Shown in pieces: positions 13,611-25,570 of a stretch of 64,000 nt of DNA. Within the stretch, counting starts at the first letter, position 1; each line of letters opens with the position of its first letter. The position numbers and the translations under genes were made by a program. The notes under the pieces were generated by a model that was not told where the DNA came from, searched no databases, and worked only from the letters and a program-made list of their open reading frames with translations. Source of the stretch: Progne subis subis (Eukaryota > Chordata > Aves > Passeriformes > Hirundinidae); assembly GCA_022316685.1 (NCBI GenBank), contig JAKJHU010000039.1:7063808-7127807 (forward strand), given 5' to 3'.

Positions 13611-15939
13611 CAGGAGATTATAAACTGGTACACTTCACTGCAACTTATTTTTTATCATTTAGACATAAATTCATTGACTATATTGCCACTGAAAGTTTAT
13701 GGAGATTTAGTGAATTTGGGTTTCATATAGAAAACCTGCCAAAAAGCTATTCTCTGGTCATTTCTTTTTTGTTTATTTTTTTGAAAGAAATGTTACAGTA
13801 TTGATTATTTTTGAGGTATACTGATGAGGAGTAATTTGGAAAGAAAATAGTAGTTCCTGTATTATGTTTATGGAGCAAAACATTATGGAAAAACCAAGTA
13901 GTACCTATGAGTTTAAAAAAAATAATATTTTCTCCTGGACTATGAGGTGGAAGAATAGGGAAGTGCATGAAAAATGGGCAATTAACTTGAGGAATAGAGT
14001 AACAATACTATTCCCATCTATAATTTTTGCTAGTGTTTCTTTTTTTTTTTTTTTTTATCTTCATTGCTTTAAAACAGACAAATACCAAGCTGCTAAAAAA
14101 AAAGTCAGTACCATGTCCACACACAAAAATCAAAAATCATATTGTCATTGTGTTATTGTGTTATTAACATTCCTCATTTTATCTTATTTCAATTTATTAA
14201 CTGGAGAGACCAGTGGAAGGCAGCTTTAAGGTTTCACTCTTAGGACCTTATCTCACTTTTTTATAGCAGCAAGGGCACAAACAGAGCATGTGGAGTTGAC
14301 TAAGACACTTGACGTGATGACTATAAATTGTCCACGTTTTGCAGCTGCAGTAAGGAATGGTGATGACAGCTATGTGGTACACATTTACTTTTGTTTGAAG
14401 TTGAACGCTTCTTTCATTCTAGACACACTGCTTTAATCTCCAAAAAGCTGTGCTGGCTTTTGCTACAAGTTCAGTAAATACTGCATTGCTACAATGTGAA
14501 GTTCAACGTCAACATCGTGCTGGAAAGAAGTGGGAGAAACCCACTTACTCTTGGGAAATGCATGAAGCCACTTCTTGCAGAAATACAGGGAGTCTGCTCC
14601 ATAGAAATTACAACACCATCTTTAAAACTGTATATTTACATTTGAAATATATTGTGGAAGCAACCAAGAAAATGTAAAAATATTTTTCCCATTCTTTTTG
14701 TATTCAATTTCTAGATGTTTTAATTCTGGCAATCAGTATTTCCCTATTGTAATGATATACAACATTAAAACTTAATATTTCTCTGCTCCAAGTAAGAATT
14801 TTTCCAACAATATTTTTTTCAGCTTTGTAAAATGCAAAATTTGCCAGAATTAGCAAGGAATTTAATCCTATTATATGACCATATGAACCACTGAAGAATG
14901 AACTAGTTGTTATAGGATGGGTCACAAAGGAGTTTTTACTCTGTTCTCCAGTGCAACTGAAGTGAAAATACTTGTGCAGAAAAATGTAACCAATTTCATC
15001 ACCCCTTGTAATAAGGGAAGGGAAACTTTGCTGCGTCAGTTCTTGAACTCAGTTCACATTGTAAAAGCAGTCAGACTTTCACTGCTGTTTGGTATATCAT
15101 GCATTTTTGACAACTCTCATACAAAACATGATTTTCCTACCTAGTGGAGAAAGTCATGGAGGTTCTTAATCTGTTGGGGGAAAAAAATCCAGCCTAGCAC
15201 ATTATTGAATTGAACTAATTGAAAATTATTGAACTTTGTGAAGAACAGTACCTGAAGCCAGTTTTGTGCAAAGTCATTTTAAAATAGATGATAGTTAAAA
15301 ACACACTACAGTGTAAAAAGCAAATATTAACTTCCACTGAGGCGTGTATCAATCCATGTATGTAGAGATAAGTACAGACATACTATTAGCTAAGTAATAG
15401 AATAGACATGCTATTGTTAATGGCTATCACTATGGACGTTATTTAGCAGAATAATCTTTCTCTTTTTTTTAACATATGCTTTATCAGACAAAATAAAAGC
15501 TTTCACTTTGGGACATAATTTGCTAATAGGATTAAAGTAATATTTCATAAAGGTGGTGATTTTTGCAAGGTAGCCTAAAAGTTGATTAGCAAACTATAAT
15601 GACTATTCTGATTGCAATTAAAAGGCCCTTCCAAATGGGTCAACACACCTAAGTGCTATCTGCAGTCATTTAGATTTTAACATCATGGTTATTACTTATT
15701 ATCAGGCTGCACAATGAGATATTGATTACTTTTAACCTTTAGAGCTCAGAATTCAGGAAAAGTCGAGGTACTAGCACAGCCTTCTTTTCCTGTCTAGTAA
15801 ACTTGTGGCCTTTAGTGGAATTCTAATGATTCCTATTGGCAAGGCAAAACTGAAATGAGTTTATTCTTTTGGCTCATGCAGAAATGATGACATGTCTAAA
15901 AATACTGCATGCATCACAGATTTGTAGTTACTCCCTACA

Positions 15940-15985
15940 AAGGGCTCAATCCTGAAGTGTGCTGAGAGCTTCCTCTAAACTGACA
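15940..15985. repeat. Ancient amniote interspersed-repeat fragment
   Basis: The phrase GGGCTCAATCCTGAAGTG followed by GCTGAGAGCTTCCTC matches the well-known amniote repeat that contains GGGCCCAATCCTGCAAGGTGC and CTCCCATTGACTTCAATGGG. It is diverged and short. The family name is uncertain. Confidence 0.4.
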
Positions 15986-16839
15986 ACCATCATTGTCATA
16001 TGACTAAAACTGATTTAGCAACTCCATGCAGGCACTGATGGGTTACCAGACAGACAGTAAGCATCCTGGACTGTGCAGAATATGCAGCTAAGGAGTAAAA
16101 AATCTTCACATTTTCTAGTTTATAACCAATCCCCTAAGCATATTGTCCAAATATATCACTCTGCAGGCCATTAATCTTTTAATAAGTTTTCTTTATATGG
16201 AAAATCTACTTGAAATAAAGACTGAACTACAATGAAGCTTCAGTAGGTACGCGGAACTTGCTTTAAATGGAACAAAGTAATCCAATTAAACTAATCTGGT
16301 TTACGAGTTAAAATGATATGAAGAACATTAATTGATCCTTATAGGCTGCTGCTATTTGAGCTGTCTCTGTTTGCGCAGCATTTGGAATCGCTTTGCACAT
16401 TTGTATCCTCTAATAGCAGAGAACTCAGGCCCCCAGTTCAGGAGAATTATGGGCAAGAGAAACATATAACTGTTATGTGTTAGATTAATTTGCAGAACAC
16501 TTGGCATTTTATTGCCAAGTAGTCAAATTGTTCCAAGTTGTTCCGGAAGGTTGTTATTAATAGTATGTTTTCTGAGGAAAGTTCTGTCTACTTTTGGAAC
16601 TGCATTTCTGTTGCCAAGGAAACTCCTTGAAGCACAGCATTCTAGGAGCACACTGCTGCTTTTGTTTGCCAGTATCCTATTCATATCATCTAAGTAAGCA
16701 CTTTACATACTTTAGCCTCCAGTTTCAAATGTTGAAGTCTATGTATTTATGTTACTATGTTAAATATATATAGTTTGTGCTTCTTTTTAAACTCAAGGAC
16801 TCTTGCAAGATTATTTTAACAGTTGTATTAAAACCCAGG

Positions 16840-16901
16840 GGTTTTTTTTGGTTTTGGGTTGCTTTTTTTCTTTCTTTCTTTTTTTTTTTTTTTTTTTTTT
16901 T
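16840..16901. repeat. T-rich tract ending in a poly(T) run
   Basis: GGTTTTTTTTGGTTTTGGG grades into (TTTC)n and ends in 23 uninterrupted T (16879-16901). Tracts of this style are common in songbird introns. Confidence 0.9.
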
Positions 16902-17936
16902 CACAAGTTCGCAATAAATTAGTTTTAATTTGAATAATAGCTCCATAGGTTATAGCACTAGTCCTTAAGTGTTAATTATCTTTTCACTCTGAAATTAATG
17001 TAGTCATTTCCTACTGACTCCTCTACACCATTATTGAAGTGCTGAGGAAAACATGTCATTGAGTTCTGAGCCAGAACTGTTGTTGTGATTAATCCTGGTC
17101 ACATGGCCAATCTCTGCCAAAAGGAGATCACTGAAAAAAGGTGACAAAGACAGTGATTTCCTGTCAGCAAAGAGTACGACAGGGCTGTCTAGAAGTGATG
17201 CAAATGAGGGAAACTTTCACCACGGTTTGTTTGATCCACTCTGGGCCACAGCACACTGAGCCAGCGAGAAGGCACAATGGAGCAGCAGCACACCCAGAGG
17301 AGGAAATTAACTGCACCTTCCAAGCAGGGATAGAGCTTCCAGCAGGGAAACTAAAACTGCTGGGAGATTTTTTTCCCCCTTGACTCTTTTAGAAATATAT
17401 CCTTAGTTTTTGATGTGCATTTTTTGTTATTTAATACAGTGAACCACTTCCCCTTGATGAAAGAGTTCATCAGTTAACATGTTCAAAAGCTGTACCAACT
17501 AAATGCTTCCAAAATCTTTCCACTACTATATATAGATCTTTTTCCATCTATCATAATCAGTGCTGAAGAATTACTAGTGAAAGACTTATGGCTTATGCAG
17601 TTTGTATTTAAACCACCATACACTGCTTGTAATCAGAAAAAAAAAAAATTCTTTTATTCAATATTTCAAATGCTTGGTTAATTTTGTACTGAACATATAA
17701 CAATTTTAACAGTCATACTGTACTTATTTAAATAGGGTTTTAATCTAACACAATTAAGTTTTGCAATTAATCTTCAGAGGAAAATTGAAAGAATTATCAT
17801 TAACTTTTCTGCTAGTATACTCACTTCTAATCTTGACAGTTCCTGTAAATACTGATTTGCTTCATTTTTGAGCATTCAAGGTACAGAATTACTCAAGTTC
17901 CTACTAAAGGGCTAATTAGCAGAGTTTAAATTCTTT

Positions 17937-18020
17937 GGGTTTGATCCTCCAGTAACGGCATATGAATACAGCTGAAGTCAATGCAAGTTCTGTGTACTTA
18001 GAGCTTATGAGATCAGGCTC
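17937..18020. repeat. Ancient amniote interspersed-repeat fragment
   Basis: TTTGATCCTCC, then GCTGAAGTCAATGCAAGTTC and finally GAGATCAGGCTC reproduce the order of the old repeat built around TGAAGTCAATGGGA and GGATCAGGGCC. It is strongly diverged. Confidence 0.4.
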
Positions 18021-18910
18021 ACATGCAGTAGATTAAAATGTAATAAACATGATACATTTGGCATCAAACTGAGCTGTTATAGAAGTACAAAGAAGTAAGA
18101 ATCCAAAACATGGAAATGTTCCTTTTAGTTTTTTCTTACTTAATAGATAAAGCATTAGAGGACAAATAAACTGTCATCAATTCATTCTGTTACTGCCATT
18201 TATTCAAACATTAGTTAGTTTAGGGCTAGAGAGCAGGAGTCATTTAGGTCTATGTTCTGTTTTCTTAAAATATATGAACTGAAATCTAGGAAGTCTAGAG
18301 AAAGTATTTTTATATTCAGTGCTACAAAAAATATGGCTGTGCAATTCCTATTATAAGGGCAAAATAAAACCTAGTTAAAGAGAGATAATAGGGATCCTAA
18401 TAAAAAGCTGTGAAGTTCTTGGAATATTAGAAAACAAAATTAAGCTGAGAGTTGACTTAAGTGTATATTGCCTCTGAAAATATAGTTCTGTGAAAATACT
18501 CTAACCATGAAAAAGTATTTCATTTTCTTATATATGATTTTAGCATCTGTATATTGTGTTATGCTGCTTTAATGTATGCTTGCCCCTTATGAATTACCTG
18601 TTTCATCATTGCTCCTTCCCATTCATAGACTCCTTAGGGGCAATGATTACTGTTGGTAATAGTGATACCACAGCAGGTTCCCTGGCAGGGGCAGCTTGCT
18701 GAGCTGGCTCTGAGCTGCAATTACTTGTCAGCTCAGCAACTGAGAAGAGAGATCTGTGGTTTTAGGAGAATCCACGAAAATGCAGAGTGCAATTAGCAGG
18801 TTCTCATTTGAAGCTGTAATTGATATAGAGAAACTAGAGCAAGACCTGTGTTTTCATAATACCCCGCATCATTGAGGAACTGATAGTAACAGCTGCCTGG
18901 GTTTGTGTCC

Positions 18911-18946
18911 CTGCAGCCCAGAACGGCCGCGCTGCCTGGGCTGCAG
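18911..18946. other. GC-rich hairpin with perfect 10-bp arms
   Basis: CTGCAGCCCA (18911-18920) is the exact reverse complement of TGGGCTGCAG (18937-18946), with a 16-nt loop holding CGGCCGCG. It sits in a roughly 90-bp CpG-containing patch within AT-rich intron. Confidence 0.7.
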
Positions 18947-19273
18947 GCAGTGCTCACGCGCACTCCACCATTCACGACTCTAAAAAAGCCTCCGAATAAA
19001 ACGGGTATCACCATGGATTAGAAGAGAGGTGTACTAGGCTAATTTTATAAAACTATTAATACTCTTTTTCAGGACATGATTAATTGTCACACAAATCTCT
19101 AAATTTAGGGATGGTAGTGATTTATCTAATCTTTACTTTCTTTATCTGATGTTTACCTTGCTAGTGCAGAATTGTTTCCTCAATTACATTAGCTAATGTT
19201 ATCCTTTGTATACTGTTAGATGTCTGAAATTATCAGGCTTTCAACACTTTGAGAGGTTGTTCACTATGGTGTT

Positions 19274-19290
19274 GGGGGGGCGGGGGGGCG
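19274..19290 (+). other. G-rich run with quadruplex potential
   Basis: Two runs of seven G separated by one C give at least four GGG tracts within 15 nt, enough for a compact G-quadruplex. On the AKAP6 transcript strand the sequence is C-rich. Confidence 0.6.
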
Positions 19291-20948
19291 TGGAATGTGG
19301 GTGGCTTTGTTGTTTTGTTTTGTTGGAAAGAATTGCAGTTCTAAATGCAATGGACTTTTATACTTTTACATTACCTGCAAATATTCCTCCTGCTTAGTCA
19401 TCTCATATGCAAACTCCACGTCTCTACTTAAAGCTTTTGTTTGGTCCTTAAAAATTTACTTGCTGCTCTTACTAGAAAAGTATATGCAGTGAATATTCAC
19501 TGCAGGAGGACAAGGAGTCTATTTATGCCCTTCTTCAAGTGATTTTGTAGTGACCAAGTACCAGGTAGGCTGTTTTGAGATAGGGGCTCAAATCTGGTAG
19601 AGTAGCCTGTGACATCCTGGCAGAAATTGCAAGACAAATAAGCCTGTTTTTTGGAATCCGTGCTGGTTTGTCGCTGCTGCACAGACTGCAGACTCAGCTA
19701 CTCTCTGTCACACAAACTTTCTGCTTTTAGAAGTGTCATGCTTATCATCGTTCAGAATTTCATAATATTAAGAGACTATTCCCATTTTGCATATATAACA
19801 TTACCCATTTTCCCATCATATTATACTGCACATATTATTAAATTGTTACCCTTTTTTACTCTTCTCATCATACACTATTACACCAGCCTTACCATCTATA
19901 ATTATTCTTAGAGGTTACATTTGGAAATCAGAAAGGGAAGTATACTAAATAGGATCTAAAATACTTGAACTGGCTGCTTAATCTTTATTCCTTTTCATAT
20001 TGGTGGATGGATTGTTACCTTAAAATTAATGCTTATCGATTTATTTTTTTAGTATAGGACAAAAACTAGAGGTTAAATTAGTCACAGTACAAGCTCGCCT
20101 TATATGGACAGGCACTAACTGGCAAAACACTTTATTTTAGACTCACAATAAACTCTTTACTCATTTCTGGCATTGCTTATTTCTGAGCCTGCCCAAGGCC
20201 AGGTCTGTTGATTTGTGATTAAGTCTGATGAAGTACTTACAAATTTAGAAAAAAGACAATAGCAAAAATAAAAAATAATTGTAAAAGCAAGAAACTCACT
20301 CACAGCCTAAAATAGTTTGGATCTTAACTAATGTATTTTAACTCACATGACAACCCATTCTTGCTGGGTATTTTAGATAAAATAACTAAAATAAGAAAAT
20401 AAAATTCAAGAAGACCATCAAGAAAATAAGTGGTTAAAGCAACAAAAAAATCTTATATTTAAGAAATTACCAGGTCATGCAGTCATATAAGAAAGAGAAC
20501 AACTTCTATTTGACCTTGAATGTACCGTTTATTTGATAAGAAATAAAAAAAAAAAAAGCTAGAGGGTAGTTGTTTCTTGTCATTATAGTGTTGCTGATTC
20601 TGTGGTTAGTTATTAATTTTATTTTTTATGATTCACAATCTGCTCTTTGAAATATGCCATATGCTCAAAGCAATTCAAGGATGACAACTGTCAGAATTAC
20701 TCCAATAAAAATTGCCTAAATGAGGAAGATTTATTGCAGCCTGATATTTCTGTCGAAAGCCCCTCCTTTCTTTCCCCCACCGCCCCTCAGACCCATAGCT
20801 CCTCAGACACACAGTGAAGCCTGAATCAATTTTAGGATCAAGTCACACATTTTGAGGAAGTTCTTATAAGTACTGTCTATCTAAAAGAAACGATAATTCT
20901 TCTGGGTTAAGGCTGCTATGGCAAATAAAAGAAACCATGTGTATCTGC

Positions 20949-21009
20949 ATGTATGTATGTACATATGCATATGCATATACATATACATACATAAATGTAC
21001 ATATATGTG
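20949..21009. repeat. (CATA/TATG)n microsatellite
   Basis: An imperfect tetranucleotide and hexanucleotide array of GTATGTATG, CATATGCATATG and CATACATA units. Confidence 0.85.
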
Positions 21010-21579
21010 CTAGAATTAGACCCTATAACTTCACCCTACAAGTTCAAAATCATGTTGCTCAAATCACAACCAAGTGTGAAGACTTAACATGACAATGTCT
21101 ACTTTATGTATAACTAATAAAAATTAAATTGGGAGAGTCCCGTATCCCGGCAGCAGCAAACCAAAATCAAGGCAAATGTCTTTCTTTCCAGATGAGGTCT
21201 GAAAGGTGTATAAAAATCCAGCTGAAAGCTCCAATCAAAACACATTTTGTTAAAATTCCCATTCCATTTTTTTCCTTCATTTTGTTTCAGTCTATTTATT
21301 AATGCAGTTTCATTTATTTCTATTCATCTTGAAGACAAATCTTTGTCCTTCTATAGAATTACACCAAATAGAATGTGATAAAGGGAACTTTCTTGCAATT
21401 ATGATGTCGGTGCAGCCTGTCAGTGCACAGGGGATGGAAATGAGGTTGGGGACAGGGAAGGGAATTCTAATAGACACCATGATACATACAATGAACGCAG
21501 CGATATCCTGTGAGAGAAAGACTTGTCAAGCTAATCAGATCTTCCATAGCTAGGTAAAGGCAGTAACGGTAGTGCTAAC

Positions 21580-21700
21580 CTTGTAAAGATGCTGCTGCTG
21601 CTCCTCTGACATCATCAGGTCATGGCTGTCCATCACAATGGATTCCATGTCAATCAGCCAATCCCAGAGCTCCTGGTATTCTGAATCAAAGTCCAAAAGG
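21580..21700 (-). CDS. AKAP6: AKAP6 coding exon (121 nt), spectrin-repeat region
   Basis: This is an internal coding exon of A-kinase anchoring protein 6, the scaffold that holds PKA, phosphodiesterase, calcineurin and ryanodine receptor at the nuclear envelope of myocytes and neurons. On the minus strand a pyrimidine-rich acceptor ending TTATCTACAG precedes it, and the donor is AAG|GTTAGC, a somewhat weak site. The first base completes a Gly codon begun in the preceding exon. Then 40 codons follow without a stop, starting LLDFDSEYQELWDWLIDMES and ending SEEQQQHLYK, in phase 0. The WDW core and the heptad-like acidic helix fit a spectrin-like repeat. In AKAP6 this repeat region is known to target the protein to the nuclear envelope through nesprin-1alpha. 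I identify it from memory of the conserved vertebrate AKAP6 sequence. The CAG run encodes three Gln near the end. Confidence 0.93.
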
Positions 21701-23006
21701 CTGTAGATAAGGAACAAAATGTATTATGCATAAATACTGTGTAGTTGTTAAAGTCTTGTATTAGAATAATATATTCTTGAAAACTCATGATGTTCCAAGT
21801 TATATTTCTAAAGAGACATTCTGTATTTATGTAGCGTGGATGGAAATGGAAACTGAAATCCAATTTAAGCCACTGCCATGACCTAAATTCAGCAGTTGAT
21901 GCCAAATCCTGACAACTGTTGGCATACTGCATTTGCTTCAAAAATTTTGAAATACAAATCCCTTATAGGTGTTTAATGTTCATTACAGTGCTGGCTTTAT
22001 ACTGAGCAAATTTTGCAACAAAATTTTGCTATTTGATATAATACATATGAAAATATTATTTACATTAAAAAATTATTCAATCCATTCAGCCATCCCTCTG
22101 CTTTCTATCTGACTATCTTTGTAAATATCCTACATTTATTTTCATGGATGAGTAGCTAGCGTTTCAACTTAACACCTTAAGATAGGCTTGAGTGAATATG
22201 GTAAGCCAGTGAGAACTAAGGCCAGATACAGTATTAGACAGGTGTTCCCTACAGACATGTAAGAAACAAAGGTAAGGACAGGAAGTCAAAACAATGAATC
22301 CTTGAATAGCCAGCAATCATTAAAATTCAAAGGAGGATCACTACGGTTTTCAACAAAATAAATCATTAGAATAAGGAGCTTAAAAGGATTAATGTGATTC
22401 TCTATTGAAAGCCTAGTGAATAAGTAAGGCATAGATTCTTCTAAAACACTGTGATACAAGACAGAAAGTACATGCTGAAAAACTGCACATTTGTCAAATA
22501 GATACCTCTTGAAAAGGGATCTTCAAATTTGCAAAATTGGAACTAACAAAGGCCTTGCCAGAAGTATCAAAAAACTCCCATACTAATCAAAGAATAGTGC
22601 ATTGTGCAAAGAATAGTTCCACTAAAGCTAATTTCTCCAATTATTATGAACTTTTTTTAGCAGCCCCATTAAAAAAATTAGCAGTTTTTTAACAGAGAAA
22701 CAATAAAGTAAACACACTTTTAACATCATTAGTACTATTGCAGTTTTGGTTTTAGCCAGAGTACCGTGTGCATGGTAATTTTGATACCTTATAGATAAAG
22801 TTGCGACTAGTAGGACTGTCTTTCCTCAAGAAAGCAGGCAAGGGAGAAGAAAGCATTTGCCTTCCATGGTATTATTTTCAATGAATCGAGAACAAAGAAA
22901 GTATTGTATAATGCACGAGCGCTGATTCCTGCTTCTGAAGTAACAATCTAGTTTAATCCACTATACTTAGTATGCTTTTACGCAATAATTTATGAGGTAC
23001 ACTTAC

Positions 23007-23024
23007 TTAAAACTGCTTGCTGCC
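23007..23024 (-). CDS. AKAP6: Candidate in-frame AKAP6 microexon (18 nt)
   Basis: On the minus strand this reads GGCAGCAAGCAGTTTTAA. It is preceded by an acceptor ending GCTACTTACCTTCTCAG and followed by a donor GTAAGTGT. It sits inside the intron between two proven AKAP6 exons. Joined to them, it keeps the frame: AAT GG|G GCA GCA AGC AGT TTT AA|C CTT TTG, which inserts Ala-Ala-Ser-Ser-Phe-Asn between Gly and Leu-Leu-Asp-Phe. The TAA at its end is out of frame in this context. A TGC lies just upstream of the pyrimidine tract, as in SRRM4-dependent neural microexons. The exon is inferred from splice signals and frame only; I do not recall it from any annotated AKAP6 isoform. The exonic flank of the donor is AA rather than AG, which weakens the site slightly. 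Confidence 0.45.
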   Translation of the reverse strand, partial: GSKQF

Positions 23025-23854
23025 CTGAGAAGGTAAGTAGCATTACTATAAAAAAAGAAGAGCAAGCAAAAAAGGTCAAGTTACTATTATTGAAATATAA
23101 GTTTCACCTGGAGTTCAGGGTGTTTTCATGTTTCAGGAGGTATTTGACTCAGATACCATTCAGGAAACTAAAAGAAAACTAAACTCCATTTTGATTTGTA
23201 TATTTGGCAGTGTTACTGAATCTTCATCCCTTACTCAGAAAGCAGTATAACCATTCTGCATCTTCAGGACCAACTGCTCCTTTTTTTCTCTTCCATCTTA
23301 CCCAAATATTATTCAAAGACATAAAACTGAAAGGCAGTTATTAAAACATATGCTTTATGACACAATATATTAGATTTCATAACCTGTAAATTGGTACAGA
23401 TTCAGTTGGACTTGGATGTTTTGTGCAAGTGAAAATCCTAAATTAAGATATGATGATATGAAACAAAGCCTGTGTAAAGAATGGCATGGGATGCCTTTGG
23501 AAAATAAACTAGGAAGTGGACTTGGATTTTTCTATATTAGGCAGATGTGCTGGATCCAAACATCTGCTTTGTGTCTAGAGATCCACATCTTACTTACAGT
23601 CCATTTATTTGTGTATTGAAATGAACTAATCCTTTAAAAAAACAAAAATCCCTTTTCTTTGACCTTTATAAAACTGAGATAAGCACTAGAAAAAAGCTGA
23701 ATATTTTGATTTCAAACAAATGTTCTAAACAGGAACCCAACACAAAATGAAGAGTGAGAGAAAAAGGATTCACCAGAAAAAGCCCAGAAAGGGATTCAAG
23801 ATAAAAGAGATCTGGGTTTTTTCCCCCATAGTTTACATATTGTTCTTATTCTCT

Positions 23855-23908
23855 TTTTTGTTGGTTTGTTTGGGTTTTTTTGGTTGGGATTTTTTTTGTT
23901 TGTTTTCT
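23855..23908. repeat. T/G-rich low-complexity tract
   Basis: GTTGGTTTGTTTGGG and GTTTGTTTT words form a T-rich tract within the 5.8-kb AKAP6 intron. Confidence 0.8.
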
Positions 23909-25533
23909 GAAGTCATCCCAGAGTGTCTTTAAGCAACTGTCTATGGCAGTTATTTGCTTGAGCCTAAAGAGAGCAAAGTCAGCCTATAGAGCATTACCAA
24001 TATTTTTTAATATGATTGCAATACTTTAAATGGTTTTAGAATATATCTGATACATATATTTTAAAAGCAGCTTTTTTTTTAAATTAATGTCTTGCAACTA
24101 AATGGATGAACTTAGTGGTCACTATTAAATTACTGTTTGGAAGAGGATGCAAGTTACTAAGCCTCTAAAAAGATATTCAAAAAAATAAAAAAATTGCAGA
24201 ACTAGAGAGAGGTTAAGATTAAAATGTATCCATCAGTATTTCTGTGGTGTATTTAATATTTCTTTTTTATTCAGAATCTATTTTTCCTGAGCTTAGCAGA
24301 TCTTTCTTTCATATCACCACAGGCAGAACCAGGGAAAGCATGACTTCTGAAATACTGATGTGTGTTAAAGATGTAATAATCATAGAAAAGATCTAATTTT
24401 GGTTGATTATATGAATCCACTAAACACTAAAAAAGGAATAAACTAGTTCATCTGTTCATTGATAAAGAAAAAATCCTCCACTAAAAGTACCCAAACATTA
24501 CTAACAAAAATGCTATAATATTAGTTAAAAGGAAGGTAAAAACAACTTCCTTGATGAAGTTTGTTGGTTAATAAGCTAAAACCATTAGCTATGTAATAAT
24601 TAGAATTACATTAAGAAGTATATTTTCTCTTTGTAAACCAGGAATCAGATATGCAGAGTTGCATGTCTAATCCCTTGAACCCTAAACATATTTCTTAAAA
24701 TGTGGACACCAATTTATTATTTTGAATGAAAATTCATGAGCACCTTTCTCATGAGAAAACCAGTTCATCTGTGGCATTAATAAATAAAAAGGAATGTGAA
24801 GCTATTTCCATCAGCCTTTTTCCCCATGTTAAACACGCACTTCCAGTTTGCAGTATTACTTTGATGGCATAGCTCACATGGCATTTAGAAGTACCGTAAA
24901 CACATTGGCACACCTACCAAAAAATTCAGCCAGAAAATATGTTCCTTCAGGTTTCTGGGTCATAATTTTATGGAACTCTTTTTACATGTTTTTATTAGGG
25001 ATGTGTTGGAAAATTCAAAGTTATCACCTTAACAGTTTTAAAACTGTCCTATGTTCTGCACATACTTGAAGCCCCCTCTAATGCATTTTTCTCAAAGTCT
25101 CATCCATGAAGGCCCAATGACCACTGATGACAGGATCTTAAGATCTGTCTTTCGTATGCAATGGTGCTGTCCATATTTCCCAATAGGATCTGTATGCACT
25201 CATCTCCAGTTTTAAGGGGATACAGTATTTCCAGCCAGATTTGCTATAACATATTGCACCTGCTCTCAACTGCTCTTGAGTACCTCTCATCTCCTGGCTA
25301 GCTGGTGTTCTCCTGCAGTGGATCATTCTTTTCTCTTTTCTCTTCCTTTGTCACTTTGGCTGTTTTTCACTAATGCATAAAAACCTTCCCTATTGCTGTT
25401 TTAACAAGATTAGTGTTTAGCAGAAAACCTCCAGTTCTTTAAACATCCACTAGAATTATACTATTCTGCAAATACTACCTTACCTATCTCATTTTAGCTA
25501 TTTCCTGTACAAAATCATCTCCCAAATCTCCTA

Positions 25534-25570
25534 CGTGTGCGCACACACACACACATACACGCGCACACAT
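25534..25570. repeat. (AC)n / GCGC microsatellite
   Basis: GTGTGCGCACACACACACAC runs into ATACACGCGCACACAT. The alternating purine-pyrimidine pattern could adopt Z-DNA. Confidence 0.9.

Larger units (their letters stand above)
1..21579 (-). other. AKAP6: AKAP6 intron, downstream of the 121-nt exon
   Basis: This stretch lies downstream, in AKAP6 orientation, of the exon at 21580-21700. I searched it for the next AKAP6 spectrin-region exon, for example a codon run for a Trp-Glu-Leu-Leu-Gly motif on the minus strand, and found none. The intron is therefore at least 21.6 kb and continues past the window edge. Open frames here are short and lack coding character. Recognisable contents are simple repeats, old interspersed-repeat fragments, a possible CR1 tail near 10.4 kb, a 75-bp duplicated segment (6396 and 8144) and some enhancer-like blocks, listed separately. 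No other gene is visible on either strand. Confidence 0.8.

Noticed and set aside
13864..14229. 121-codon plus frame
   Set aside because: It spans a poly(T) run translated as Phe and low-complexity Lys stretches, so it is a chance frame.
23021..23040. Plus-strand donor GAGAAG|GTAAGT
   Set aside because: It is the antisense image of the minus-strand microexon acceptor region, and no plus-strand exon leads into it.
23303..23327. 25-nt minus segment between acceptor CTGCCTTTCAG and donor GTAAGA
   Set aside because: It would shift the AKAP6 reading frame between the firm exons, and the donor flank is poor.
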